Origin: Papio anubis | Lineage: Eukaryota > Chordata > Mammalia > Primates > Cercopithecidae | Assembly (NCBI RefSeq): GCF_008728515.1 | Contig: NC_044984.1 | Span: forward strand, 94,039,181-94,103,180 | DNA: 64,000 bases | Direction of reading: 5' to 3' | Part shown: positions 1 to 11,570 of the stretch, in pieces | Layout of the letters: the number at the start of each line of letters is the position of its first letter | Numbering within the stretch: position 1 is the first letter of the stretch | The notes under the pieces: generated by a model | Seen by the model: only the letters and a program-made list of their open reading frames with translations | Told to the model about the DNA's origin: nothing | Databases searched by the model: none | Program-made: the position numbers and the translations under genes

Positions 1-317
1 AGCAGACCAGGTATAATGGCCCATGCCCGTAATCCCAGCACTTTGAGAGACCAAGGTGGGTGGATCACTCGTGGCCAAAAGTCCAAGACCAACCTGGCCA
101 ACATGGTAAAACCCTGCCTCTACTAAAAATACAAAACCTAGCCAGCCATGGTGGCACATGCCTATAATCCCAGCTAGTTGGAAGGCTGAGGTGGGAAGAT
201 CACCTGAGCCCAGGAGGCAGAGGTTGCAGTGAGCCAGGATCACGCCACTGCACACCAGGCTGTCTGTTAAGACTCTGTCTCAGAAAAAAAAAAAAAAAAA
301 GAAGAAGAAGAAGAAGC
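1..317 (+). repeat. Alu (old, J/S type) with GAA-rich tail
   Basis: Both Alu arms are recognisable (GTAATCCCAGCACTTTG near 30, middle A-rich linker near 130, second arm to 283), followed by an A tail that has decayed into GAA repeats at 300-316. The first bases may be cut by the window edge. Many substitutions from the Alu consensus suggest a J or old S subfamily. Non-autonomous SINE, no coding content. Confidence 0.9.
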
Positions 318-1518
318 AGGAAGAGCCCTGTAGGTACTCTCAGGGGAGCCATTTCTGACTTTATCTCACAGGGGTCTGTGGGAGGGCTGCAAGTGGAATT
401 GGGGAATGACCACAGGGAGAAAGAAACTTCCAGCTGAACTTCTGTAATAATTTTGACCAAGCATGAATTTCCCTGGGCAGAATCTGTTGAGGGGCGAATG
501 GGAAGTGTGGACAGGAACACAGAAACTGTTGCAGGCAGGGAGGGGTGAAGCCTGAAATCCCTGCTTGCTTTCTCAGCTCTCAGTGTGTAGGCTTGTACCC
601 TGGGACAAGATCTCACTACTGCTCACAGGCTCCCTGTGTATAAACTCAGTGCTATTGGAGGGGCATGATAAGAGTTAGACTAGCTTTGCTGGCTGCGTGG
701 GAGCTGAGTGAGGCCCATCACCGCCAGCTTTCCCTCACTTCCATGGTGACCTGTATGATGTACCAGAGGCAGCCATAATCCCCCTAAGAACATAACTCCA
801 CTGGCCTGAGAACTACACTCTCATCCCCCATAGGAGCCACAGCAAGTCCTGCCCAAGGAGAGCCTTAGCTCAGACACACCGAACCCGGCCTCCACTTGAT
901 GATTTTTCTCCACCTGCCCTGGTAGCCAAAGACAAAAGACATAATCTCTTGGGGGCTCTATGGCCCCACTCATCACCTGAGAAACTTGAGTGCTTATCCA
1001 GGCAACCTTAAAGCAAGCTTGTATCCCCCTATACTATGCAGTTGATCTCTCTTGAAAGTGCCACCTCCTGGCTAGAGGCCAACCAACTCAAGCCATTACA
1101 GCAACTCATAAAAGAACAACCCCACTCCAAGGAAGAAGAAAACAAGAGCTAATTTCACTGCTGTAACATCCTAGCTAACCAGAGGTCCTGAATCTGTCCA
1201 TGTGACAACTTCACTGCTAACACAACTAGCATTGAGAAAACCAGAGCAATAAACAAAACTACAACCAAGGACATTCACAGAGTCCACTTCACTTCTCTGC
1301 TACTTCCACTGAAGCAGCTGCTGGTGTCCACAGCTGAGAGAACTGAAGACGGATCACATCACAGGACTCTTTGCAGACACTCCCCAGTACCAGCCCAGAG
1401 TCCAGTAGCTCCGCTGGGTGGCTAGATCCAGAAAAGAAATAATAATCACTGCAGTCTGGCTGTCAGGAAGCGTCATTCCTAGACGAAGGAGAACACCACC
1501 ACATCAAGAGAGCACCCT

Positions 1519-1716
1519 GTGGAACAAAAGAATCTGAATAGCAGCTCTTTAGCCCCAGATCATTCGTCTGACATATTCTACCCAAATGAGAAGAACCAAA
1601 AAGACAACTCTGGTAATATGACAAAACAAGGACTATTAACATCCCCAGAAGATCACACTAGCTCACCAGCAATGGATCCAAATCAAGAAGAAATCTCTGA
1701 ATTGCCAGAAAAATAA
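1519..1716 (+). pseudogene. L1 ORF1p N-terminal remnant
   Basis: A 65-codon frame that resembles the N-terminus of the ORF1 protein of older primate L1s, ending in a conserved-looking DPNQEEISELPEK stretch. Full ORF1p is about 340 residues, with a coiled coil, an RRM and a C-terminal domain that chaperone L1 RNA; all of those are missing here. The frame stops at 1714-1716, and within about 20 bases the sequence jumps into ORF2 endonuclease, so an internal deletion removed the rest. Not expected to make a functional protein. Confidence 0.7.
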
Positions 1717-2187
1717 TTCTGAAGGTCACCTAACACAGAAGGACTCATGTAAACTCAAGGTAAAGAGGTGGAAAAAGATATTCCATGCAAATAGACACCA
1801 AAAGTGAGCAGGAGTAGCTATTTTTACATAAGACAAAACAGACTTTGAAGCAACAAAAGTTTTAAAAAACAAAGAGGGACATTATGCAATGATAAAAGGA
1901 CTAGTCCAACAGGAAAATATCACAATCCTAAATATATATGCAGGAGTTCCCAAATGTATAAAACAATTACTAATAGACCTAAGAAATGAGATAGACAGCA
2001 ACATAATATTAGTGGAGGACTTCAATACTCCACTGATAGCACTAGACAGGTCATCAAGTCAGAAAGTCAACAAAGAAACAATGAACTTAAACAATACCCT
2101 ATAATAAATGGACTTAACAGATATTTACAGAACATTTTCTATCCAACAACTGCAGAATATACATTCTATTCGTCATCACATGGAACG

Positions 2188-2341
2188 TTCTCCAAGATAG
2201 ACCATATGTGATAAGCCACAAAACAAAGCTCAATAAATTTAACAAAACTGAAATTATATCAAATGTTCTCTCAGACCGCAGTGGAATAAAATTGGAAAAA
2301 AAGGAACCTTCAAAACCATGGAAATACATGGAAATGAAATA
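2188..2341 (+). repeat. Copy 1 of a 154-bp intra-L1 duplication
   Basis: This endonuclease-region stretch, starting TTCTCCAAGATAGACC and ending GGAAATGAAATA, recurs at 3392-3545 with about eight differences by hand count. This copy sits in its normal L1 position. Confidence 0.85.
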
Positions 2342-2717
2342 ATCTACTCCTGAATAATCATTGGGTCAACAATGAAATCAAGATGGAAATTTAAAAATTC
2401 TTTGAACTGAACAATAATAGTGATACAACCTATCAAACCTCTGGGATACAGCAAAAGTCATGCTAAGAGGAAAGTTCATAGCATTAAATGCCTACATCAA
2501 AAAGTCTGAAAAAGCACATATAGACAATCTAAGGTGACACTTCAAGGAACTAGAAAAAGAAGAACACGCCAAACCTAAACCAAGCAGAAGAAAAGAAATA
2601 ACCAAGATCAGAGTAGAACTAATTGATATTCAAACAACAACAACAAAATACACAAGACAAATGACACGAAAAGTTGGTTCTTGGAAAAGATAAACAAATC
2701 GATAGATCATTAGTGAG

Positions 2718-3089
2718 TGTATTAGTCCATTTTCATACTGCTAATAAAGACATACCCGAGAATGGGTAATTTATTTAAAAAAAAAAAAAAAAAAAGGTTT
2801 AATGGACTCACAGTTCCATGTGACTGAGGAGGCCTAACAATCATGGCAGAAGGCAAAATACACAAGTACATGATGGCAGACAAGAGAGAAAGAGAATCAA
2901 GTGAAAGGGGTTTCCCCTTATAAAACCACCAGGTCTTGTGAGACTTATACACTACCATGAGGAGAGTATGAGAGAAACTGCCCCCCATTATTCAATTATC
3001 ACCCACTGGGTCCATCCCACAACATGTGGAAATTATGGGAGCTACAATTCCAGATGAGATTTGGGTGGGGACACCACCAAATCATATCA
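2718..3089 (-). mobile_element. Solo MaLR LTR (MST/THE1 type)
   Basis: Minus-strand solo LTR inside the L1. It reads TGTATTAGTCC on the plus strand at its left end and CATATCA at its right end, i.e. TGATATG...ACA in its own direction. It contains the typical stretch seen in reverse as CCTCCT/CACAGTTC and a poly(T/A) expansion at 2777-2795. The flanks GTGAG (2713-2717) and GGGAG (3090-3094) look like a 5-bp target duplication with one change. L1 sequence resumes directly after it. Confidence 0.85.
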
Positions 3090-3391
3090 GGGAGATTAAC
3101 CAAGAAAAGAGAGAATATCCAAATAAGCCCAATTAGAAATGAAATGGGAGATATTACAACAGATATCACATAAATAGAAAAGATCATTCAAAATTATTAT
3201 TAACACCTATATGCTCACAAAGCAGAACACCTAGAGGAGATAGATAAATTCCTGGAAATATACAACCATCCTAGATTAAACCAGGAAGAAATAGAAACTC
3301 TGAGTAGATCAATAACAAGTAGTGAGATTAAAATGATAATAACAAATTGCAAACAAAAAAAGTTCTAGGACCAGAAGAATTCACTACTGAA

Positions 3392-3545
3392 TTCTCCAAG
3401 ATAGACCATATGTGATAGGCCACAAAACAAAGCTCAATAAATTTAACAAAACTGAAATTGTATCAAGTGCTCTCTCAGACCACAGTGGAATAAAATTGGA
3501 ACAAAAGGAACCTTCAAAACCATGGAAATACACGGAAATGAAATA
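3392..3545 (+). repeat. Copy 2 of the intra-L1 duplication, misplaced
   Basis: Endonuclease-region sequence inserted in the reverse transcriptase region between GAATTC (3386-3394) and ATCAGACATTCAAGG (3544 onward). The shared TTCTCC at the left junction suggests microhomology. It creates the mixed open frame 3412-3648, which is not a real gene. Confidence 0.85.
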
Positions 3546-4087
3546 TCAGACATTCAAGGAAAAACTGGTACCAATCCTACTAACATTATTCCAAAAGATA
3601 AACAGGGAATCCTCCCTAAATCATTCTATGAAGCCAGTATCACCCTAATACCAAAACCAGAAAAGGGTATTTAAAACAAAAGAAAACCAAAAACCAATAT
3701 CCCTATGAACATAGACGCAAAAATCCTCAACAAAATACTAGTTAACTGAATCCAACAGCACATCAAAAAAGTAATCCACCATGATCAAGTGGATTTCATA
3801 CCAGGGATTCAGGGATGGTTCAACATACACAAGTAAATAAATGTGATACATCAGACAAACAGAATTAAAAACATCATCTCAATAGACACAGAAAAAGTAT
3901 TTGACAAAATCCAGCATCCCTTTACGGTTAAAACCCTCAGCAAAATCAGCACAGAAGGGACATATCTTAAGGTAAGAAAATCCATCTAAGACAAACCCAC
4001 AGCCAATATTATACTGAACGGGGAAAAGTTGAAAGCATTCCCCCTGAAACCTGGAACAACATAAGGATGCCCACTCTCACCACTTCT

Positions 4088-4090
4088 TTT

Positions 4091-4121
<31 letters not shown>

Positions 4122-4908
4122 ATTATTATACTGTAAGTTGTAGGGTACATGTGCATAACGTGCAGGTTTGTTACATATGTATACTTGTGCCCTGTTGGTG
4201 TGCTGCACCCATCAACTCGTCATTTACATCAGGTATAACTCCCAATGCAATCCCTCCTCCCTCCCCCCTCCCCATGATAGGCCCCGGTGTGCGATGTTCC
4301 CCTTCCCGAGTCCAAGTGATCTCATTGTTCAGTTCCCACCTATGAGTGAGAACATGCGGTGTTTGGTTTTCTGTTCTTGTGATAGTTTGCTAAGAATGAT
4401 GGATTCCAGCTGCATCCATGTCCCTACAAAGGACACAAACTCATCCTTTTTTATGGCTGCATAGTATTCCATGGTGTATATGTGCCACATTTTCTCAATC
4501 CAATCTGTCACTGATGGACATTTGGGTTGATTCCAAGTCTTTGCTATTGTGAATAGTGCCGCAATAAACATACGTGTGCATGTGTCTTTATAGCAGCATA
4601 ATTTATAATCCTTTGGGTATATACCCAGTAATGGGATGGCTGGGTCATATGGTACATCTAGTTCTAGATCCTTGAGGAATCGCCATACTGTTTTCCATAA
4701 TGGTTGAACTAGTTTACAATCCCACCAACAGTGTAAAAGTGTTCCTATTTCTCCACATCCTCTCCAGCACCTGTTGTTTCCTGACTTTTTAATGATCGCC
4801 ATTCTAACTGGTGTGAGATGGTATCTCATTGTGGTTTTGATTTGCATTTCTCAAAAGAAGACATTCATACAGCCAACAAACACATGAAAAAATGCTCATC
4901 ATCACTGG
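4088..4908 (-). mobile_element. Young L1 3' fragment, 5'-inverted, nested in L1
   Basis: Starts with a T run (4086-4109, the poly(A) tail in reverse), then the 3' UTR and ORF2 C-terminus on the minus strand up to about 4852. It then switches abruptly to plus-strand ORF2 at 4853-4908 (KEDIHTANKHMKKCSSSL). This is the twin-priming signature. Flanking copies CACTCTCACCACTTCT (4072-4087) and CACTCTCACAACTTCT (4909-4924) form a 16-bp target duplication with one mismatch. Its low divergence and 3' UTR match the copies at 20.5 and 41.3 kb. Confidence 0.9.
4329..4847 (-). pseudogene. L1 ORF2p C-terminal fragment
   Basis: An open minus-strand frame of 172 codons covering the C-terminal part of L1 ORF2p. 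It contains the C-x3-C-x7-H-x4-C cysteine motif (from CWRGC near residue 27) and the downstream IPLLGIYPKDY and MEYYAAIKKDE blocks, ending after the QEQKTKHRMFSL region. It lacks endonuclease and reverse transcriptase because the element is 5' truncated and inverted. The open frame reflects recent insertion rather than selection. Confidence 0.85.
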
Positions 4909-6564
4909 CACTCTCACAACTTCTATTCAACATAGTACTAGAAACCCTAGCCAGAGCAATCAGCCAAGGCACAGAAATAAAGGGCATCCAAGTCGGCAAA
5001 GAAGAAGTCAGACTGTCACTGGTCACCAATGATATGATCATATACCTAGAAAAGTATAAAGACTGATCCAAAAAGCTCCTAGAACTGAAAAAATGAATTC
5101 AGCCAAGGATCAGGTGACAAAATCAATATACACAAATCAGTGGCACTGCTATACACCAACAGTGACCAAGCTGAGAATAAAATCAAGAACTCAACCCCTT
5201 TTACAACAGCTGCAAAAAAAGAAAAAGAAAAAGAAAAAAATACTTTGAAATGTATCTAACCAAAGAGGTGAAAGGTCTCTACAAGGAAAACTACAAAACA
5301 CTGCTGAAAGAAATAACAGATGACACAAACAACTGGATATACATCACATGCTCATGAATGGGTAGAATCAATATTGTAAAAATGACAAATCTACAAATTC
5401 ACCGAACTAGAAAAAACAATCCTAAAATTTATATGGAGTCAAAAAAGAGCCTGCATAGCCGGAGCAAGACTACCCCAAAATAACAAATCTGGAAGCATCA
5501 CATTACCCAACTTCAAACTATATTATAAATCTGTAGTCACCAAAACAGCCTGGTACAGGTATAAAAAGAGGCACATAGGCCAATGGAACAGAGTAGAGAA
5601 CCCAGAAATAAAGCCAAATACATGCTGGCTTGATCTTACAACAAAGCAAACAAAAATACAATGTGGGGAAAAGGTACCCTATTCAACAAATAGTGCTGGG
5701 ATAATTAGCAAGCCACATGTAGAAGAATGAAACTGGATCCTCGTCTCTCACCTAATACAAAAATCAACCGAAGATGAATCAAAGACTTAAATCTAACACC
5801 TGAAACCATCAAAATTCTAGAACATAATATTGGAAAAACCCTTCTAGAAATTGGCTTAGGCAAAGACTTCATGAACAAGAACCCAAAAGCAAATGCAACA
5901 AAAACAAAAATAAATAGATAAAACTTGAACTAAAAAGTTTATGCACAGCAAAAGAAATAATCAGCAGAGTAAACAAACAACCCACAGAGTGGGAGAAAAT
6001 CATCACAAACTATGCATCAAACTGTACAAACAAAAGGACTAATATCCAGAATCTACAAGGAACTCAAACAAATCAGCAGGAAAAAAACAAACAGTCCCAT
6101 CATAAAGTGGGCTAAGGACATGAATAGACAATTATCAAAAGAAGATATACAAATCACCAACAAACATATGAAAAACTGCTCAACATCACTAATGATCAGG
6201 GAAATGTAAATCAAAATCACAATGCAATACCACCTTACTCCTGGAATAATGGCCACAATTAAAAAATTAAAACATAATAGATGCTGGCATGGATGTGGTG
6301 ATAAGGGAACACTTTTACACTGCTGGTGGAAATGTAAACTAGTACAGCCACTATGGAAAACAGTGTAGAGAGTCCTTAGAGAACTAAAAGTAGATCTACC
6401 ACTTGATCCAGCAATCCCACTTCTGGGTATCTACCCAGAGAAAAAGAAGTCATTATATGAAAAAGACATTTGCCCATGCATGTTTATAGCAGCACAATTT
6501 GCAATTGCAAAAATATGGAATCAGCCCAAATGCCCATCAATTAACAAGTGGATAAAGAAAATGT

Positions 6565-6762
6565 GGTGTGTGTGTGTGTGTGTGTGTGTGTATTTATTAT
6601 ATATTATTATATATCTACAAGTAAATATGTTATAAATATATTTATTATATATAATATATAATATATATTTTTTATATAAACATAATATAACAATATATAA
6701 TATAATGTTATATATAATATATAGTTTTATATATTATATATTATATATAATATATATATAAT
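6565..6762. repeat. TG then AT-rich microsatellite inside L1 ORF2
   Basis: About 13 TG units (6565-6590) followed by some 170 bases of TATA/ATAT-rich, self-complementary sequence. In L1 this place normally holds a short GTGGTATATATACAC-like stretch, so the tract grew from an L1-internal seed. ORF2 sequence (ATGGAATACTACTCAG) resumes at 6761. Confidence 0.9.
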
Positions 6763-7138
6763 GGAATACTACTCAGTCACAAAAGGGAATGAAATAATGG
6801 AATTCACAGCAACCTGGACGGAGTTGGAGACCATTACCCAAAGTGAAGTAACTCAGGAATGGAAACCAAACATCATATGTTCTCACTTATAAATGGGAGC
6901 TAAGCTATAAGGATACAAAGGCATAAGAATGACATAACGTACTTTTGGGGACTCAGGGGAAAGGGGTGGGATTGAAAGATAAAAGACTATGCATTGGGTA
7001 CAGCATACACTGTTTGGGTGATAGATGCACCAAAATCTCCCAAATCACCACTAAAGAATTTATCCATGTAAGCAACACCTATTCCCCAAAAAGCTATTGA
7101 AATAATAAATAAAATAAGAGTAATTTTAAAAATAAGCA

Positions 7139-7560
7139 GAAGGCCATTAGCCTGAGGCTGTCTCTGTACTATGAGTTGCTACATGATGAACCATAACCTA
7201 ACTTGGTATATAAATGAACCAAAATGTATCTTAGGAATATAACAGCCAAGTTTCAGCTAATCACAAGCAGCCAGGTTTCAGTCACTTACAGGCAGCCAGC
7301 TTTTCACGACATGCCCAAATAAGGCAAATGCCTTATCACACTATGCCCAAATAATGTAAATACCTCATTGTAGCCAATTGGATGGTGTCTCTACTTTGCT
7401 TCTGTGTTGAACCAATAAAAGCTCACTGCTCATGCTGCTGAGAAGAGTTCTCTGAACCTCTTCTGGTTCTGAGTGCTGCCTGATTCCTGAATTGTTCTTT
7501 GTTCAATTAAACTACATTAAATTTAAATTGTCCTAAGTTTTTCTTGTAATAAAACTATGA
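7139..7560 (+). mobile_element. Probable solo LTR (ERV1-like, unnamed)
   Basis: The stretch has LTR-like features: direct short repeats (AGCCAAGTTTCAG / AGCCAGGTTTCAG near 7246-7280; ATGCCCAAATAA twice near 7310-7360), a CCAATTGG box, then CCAATAAAAGCTCACTGC with a polyadenylation signal near 7413. The tail TTCAATTAAACTACATTAAATT is typical of an R-U5 region. I could not assign a family, and both ends are approximate. Confidence 0.5.
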
Positions 7561-7569
7561 ATCAAGGAT

Positions 7570-9480
7570 CCTATTACCAATCAAATATCACTCACATATA
7601 AGAAAATAATTATGACAATTATAGACATGTAAGCGTTCATTTACATTATTTAAAAATTACTCTAAAAAGCATTTTAAATAACTCAAACCACTTCACACAT
7701 ATTATGAAAACCTTAGAACAGTATAGTTCCATTTCCTCCTATCATTTTTTGTGCTATTGTTGCCATATATTTTAAGTCTACATGTTAGAAAACACACAAT
7801 ACATTTTATTATTTTTGCTGTATACAGAAGATTAAAAAACAATGAGACAAATTTCTCTTACATTTATGCACCTATTTATCATTGTGGAACTTTTCAGATT
7901 TTGGTAGAGCAAACTTTCCATCTGATATCATTTTTGCACTTTGCCTAAATAACTTCCTTTAATCTTTCAATGAGAAAGATATCTTTACAATGAATTCTGT
8001 CTGTGTTTGTCTGAAAAGCTTTTACCTCACCTTCAATTATGAAATATATTTTAACTGGGAATAAAATTATAACTTGATAGTTTTTTCCTTTACTATTTTA
8101 AAGGTATCATTTCATCACTTTGAGCTCACATAGTTTATGAGAAAAAGTCTGGTTTTATTCTTTTATACATAGTACTCTGGTAAGTAATATACCTTTTTCC
8201 TCTGGCTGCTTTTAGGATTCTTCTTTACATCACTGATTTTCAATAATTTTATTTTAATATGACTCAATGTGGATCTTTTAAGTTTATTTTGCACACAGTT
8301 TATTCAATTTATTGGATCTGTGGGCTTAGAGTTTCCATCAAATGTTGAAAATTTTCAAACATTTTCTTAACTAATTTTTCTACTTTTCTCCCTCCCTTTC
8401 AGAAAGTCAGTTACACATAGCTTACTGGCTGAGTTGGTCACTGCTCACTGATGCTCTGGTCTATTTTTTCCCAATCCTTTTTCTTTCTGTACTTCATTTT
8501 AGTTTCTATTGCTAGATCCTCAAGTTCAATAACCTTTTCTGCTTCAGTTCTATCTCTGATATTAATCTCATCTAGTATACTTTTCATTTTAGCTATCATA
8601 TTCATTATCTCCAGAAGTTCCACTTGATTCATTATCTCCAGAAGTTCCACTCATTTTTTTCTTACATTTTTCTCCTCATGCTCATGTATCCCTTTATGTG
8701 CTTGAGCATTTTATAACACTGTTTTATATATACATAATATAACAGCTATTTTATAAACAGTTTTGCTGCTAAATCTATTATCTCTGTTTCTATTGATTTA
8801 TTTATTTTTCTCCAGGTTATGGTTTCTTTACACACAAAATAATTTTTTACTGTTTGGTGAACATTGTGAATTTTACATTGTTAGGTGCCGGATTTTGTTA
8901 TATTCTTTATAACCAGGACATAGTTAATTAATCTGCAGATCAGTTTCATTACTTTGAGGCTTCCTTTAAACTTCGTTAGGATAATTCCAGAACAATCCTT
9001 TTTGAAGCCACATTATCCCCATTATTAAGGTAAGACTCTTCTAAGTACTCTATCCAGTGTCTCGTATCTTACAATTTAGGTCTCTTCTTTTCACTGTTGG
9101 GAATATAAAACATTTCCCACTCTGTGTGAGCTCCTGGAATTGCTCAGAGTATTGCTTTTCAGTGGGTCCTTCCCCAGCCTCACTGTGTGCAGTTCCCACC
9201 TCTCTAATACCCTGACCTACAAATCCTAGCAACCTCGAGCTACCTGAAATCTAAACTGTCTCTCCATCAAGAACTCTCTTCATGCTCTGTAGTCTATAAA
9301 CCACCTTCAAACACATAGGCGGGTAATTGTAGGGCTCGCCTCATTTGTTTCTCTTATCTCAGAATTTACAGACCTGTATCGCCTAATGTCCAACAACTGA
9401 AAACAGCTGTTTTATATACTGTGTCCATTTTTCTAGTTCTTTACAGTGGAAAGGATATTCCCAAAATAACAAATGCCTCT
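7570..9480 (-). mobile_element. Ancient L1M-type element, 5' half, minus strand
   Basis: T-rich plus strand with well-known blocks of mammalian-wide L1 in reverse: a TTTCACCTTCA-like stretch near 8020, CTCTGGCTGCTTTTAGGATT near 8200, GGATCTGTGGG near 8315, CACTGATGCTCTGGTCTATT near 8445, and a 5'-end-like stretch near 9360-9470. A 27-bp direct repeat (ATTATCTCCAGAAGTTCCACT twice) lies at 8602-8653. Heavily decayed; no useful ORF. Confidence 0.6.
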
Positions 9481-9531
9481 TGATGAGAGAGTGATCATTT
9501 TTGGAAAATATCAACATAAAGAAAAAAGGCA

Positions 9532-9833
9532 GGCCAGGCGCAGCGGCTCACGCCTGTAAACCCAGCACTTTGGGAGGCTGAGGCGGGCGGATCATGAGGT
9601 CAGGAGATCGAGACCATCCTGGCTAACAAGGTGAAACCCCGTTTCTACTAAAAATACAAAAAATTAGCTGGGCGTGGTGGCGGGCACCTATAGTCCCAGC
9701 TACTCGGGAGGCTGAGGCAGGAGAATGGTGTGAACCCGGGAGGCAGAGCTTGCAGTGAGCCGAGATCGTGCCACTGCACTCCAGCCTGGTGACAGAGCAA
9801 GACTCCGTCTCAAAAAAAAAAAGAAAAAGAAAA
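9532..9833 (+). repeat. AluY-like element, full length
   Basis: Starts GGCCAGGCGCAGCGGCTCAC and retains both arms with few changes, including GAGATCGAGACCATCCTGGC, typical of the Y lineage. An A-rich tail follows. AAAGAAAAAAGGCA on both sides (9518-9531 and about 9832-9845) is a target duplication. It is the youngest-looking Alu in the window. Confidence 0.9.
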
Positions 9834-9845
9834 AAGAAAAAAGGC

Positions 9846-10140
9846 ACCAAGGGCTGTGTCTCAAGCCTGTAATCCTAGCACTTTAAGAGGCTGAAGTGGG
9901 AGGATCACTTGAGGCCAGGAGTTCAAGACCAGCCTGGGCAACATAACAAGACTTGGTTTCTAGAAAAAAAAAAAAAACAGCCAAGCACAGCGGTGCACAT
10001 CTGTAGTCCTAACTACTCAGAAGGCTGACGTGGAAGGATTGCTTGAGCCCAGGAGTCCAAGGCTGCAGTGAGCTATGATTGCACCATCACACTCCAGCCT
10101 GGGTGACAGACTGAGAATCTGTCTCTAAAATAATAATAAT
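9846..10140 (+). repeat. AluJ-like element directly after the AluY
   Basis: Both arms are present and strongly diverged (AGCACTTTAAGAGGC; GCTATGATTGCACCATCAC), ending in AATAATAAT. The AluY inserted just upstream of it, giving a head-to-tail pair. Confidence 0.88.
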
Positions 10141-10675
10141 TAGATGAGCAAGTGCTAAATTTTAAAAAAAAGAGAGAGAAAAAAATGCAAATTACAAAAG
10201 TTGTGAATTTCTTACAAGTAATATATTTTAAGGGTTCCATTGTGTATTAAAAAATCATCTATGTGATCTTGGACCAGCTATTTAGACTTTTTAGCCCTAA
10301 AATCATCTCAATTCAAATTTTCCTCAAATTGAAGAAATTTTCTTCCCCCAATTCACAGTCCTCTATTTCCTCATCTTCAATGTTCCCACATCACGCTATT
10401 GTAAATATACCCTATTTGATACTTTGGTTTCTAGTTTTAAACTATTCAAATCCATCTTTCACTCTACCACTAGATTATTCTATCTAAAACACAAAACATG
10501 TCTTATTCAGGTTTAAATCCCTAATGATTAGACTGGATTGCTAAGACAAATCTCTCTAAGAAGATCTCTTTTAAGATGAAACCAGGCTAACAATTAGAGC
10601 CAGCCATGCAGAGATTAAGAACCAGGCAGAGGGATCAGATAATGCAAAGAATAATACAGGAGTAAGTTTAGTGTG
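10141..10675. other. Unassigned AT-rich stretch
   Basis: No repeat family, exon or RNA gene recognised. The plus-strand frame 10263-10487 has no recognisable motif and is treated as chance. Confidence 0.4.
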
Positions 10676-11195
10676 TGTGGCAGGCAGAATTTTAAGATGG
10701 CCCTAAGATTCCTATTCTCCGATTTACACACCCTGTATATTAATCCTCCCCTCATATGTCAGCACAATCTGTGAATAAGGTGCAATATCACTCTTGTCAT
10801 TATGTTATGCTACATGGCCAAAGAAGTTATGTAGATATAATCAAGCTGGGTTAGCTCAAGTTAATCAAAAGGGAGAGTATCCTGGCTGAGCCAGATCTGA
10901 TCAGGTAAGGATTAGGTCTGCTTACCTAAGGTCAGAAAAATTCATCTGCTGGCTTTGAGAAAGTTAGCAGCCATGCACTGAGAGAGCCATGTGGCTAGAA
11001 TCTGAGACCAGCCTCAAGTTGAAAGCAACTCTCCTCCAATAGTCTACAGGACAGTAGAGGCCTCAGTTCTACAACCTCAGAAGTGAATTTGGCCAAAAAC
11101 ACATGAGCCTAGCAGAGAACAACTGAACTTCAGAGGAGACAACAGTCTTAAGAGACAACTTGACTGCAGCCTTGTGAGACCATGTACAGGGGACC
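10676..11195 (+). mobile_element. MLT1-like MaLR LTR fragment
   Basis: Sense-direction LTR remnant beginning GTGTGGCAGGCAGAATTTTAAG and including ATGTAGATATAATCAAG and GCAGCCTTGTGAGACC near its 3' side. It is cut by the MaLR element that starts at 11196. The family was assigned by overall pattern only. Confidence 0.55.
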
Positions 11196-11570
11196 TGTAT
11201 TAGTCCATTCTCACAGTGCTATCAAGAAATACCCAAGACTCGGTAATTTATAAAAGAAAGATGTTTAATTGCCTCATGGTTCCCCATTGCTAGGGAGGCC
11301 TCAGGAAACTTACAATCATGGTGGAAGGGAGAGAAGCTGGTACTTTCTTCACAGGGTGGCAGGACAGAGTGAGTGCAAGCAGGGAAATGGAAGATTCGCA
11401 AAAAGCCATCAGATCTCATGAGAACTCACTCACTATCATGAGAACAGCATGGGGGACACTGCCACCACAATCTAATTACCTCCACCTGGTCCCACTCTTC
11501 ACTTATGGGGATTACGAGGATTAAAATTCAAGGTGAGATTTGGCTGGGGACACAGAGGCAAATTATATCA
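11196..11570 (-). mobile_element. MaLR LTR (MST/THE1 type)
   Basis: Minus-strand LTR, left end TGTATTAGTCCATTCTCAC and right end AATTATATCA. It shares organisation with the LTR at 2718-3089 (CTGGGTAATTTAT-like and CACTATCATGAGAAC blocks). The internal region continues directly to the right, so this is the 3' LTR of a partial minus-strand element. No second LTR was seen at the other end. Confidence 0.85.

Larger units (their letters stand above)
1735..6950 (+). pseudogene. L1 ORF2p remnant (endonuclease-RT-Cys domain)
   Basis: Discontinuous sense-strand matches to L1 ORF2. The endonuclease part is visible at 1735-2340 (frame 1889-2104 includes GHYAMIKG and NIYA, with DFNTPL before residue 56). 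Reverse transcriptase pieces lie at 3095-4070 and 4910-5500, where the FADD-type catalytic motif reads as TNDM. C-terminal pieces lie at 6010-6560. Many stops and frameshifts plus three insertions make it dead. Target-primed reverse transcription would have been the original role. Confidence 0.8.
318..7138 (+). mobile_element. Long older primate L1 (L1PB/L1MA type), interrupted
   Basis: Sense-strand L1 remnant running from a 5' UTR-like stretch (318-1518) through the ORF1 start (1519), endonuclease (from 1735), reverse transcriptase, ORF2 C-terminus (to about 6900) and a short 3' UTR with an A-rich end near 7130. Most of ORF1 and the ORF1-ORF2 spacer are missing between 1716 and 1735. It hosts a MaLR LTR (2718-3089), a younger L1 (4088-4908), an internal duplication (3392-3545) and a microsatellite (6565-6762). 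All frames are broken. The subfamily was judged by eye only. Confidence 0.85.

Noticed and set aside
200..616. 138-codon minus-strand open frame
   Set aside because: It ends in Alu antisense sequence (poly-Leu/Phe from the A tail) and L1 5' UTR; no family resemblance outside repeats.
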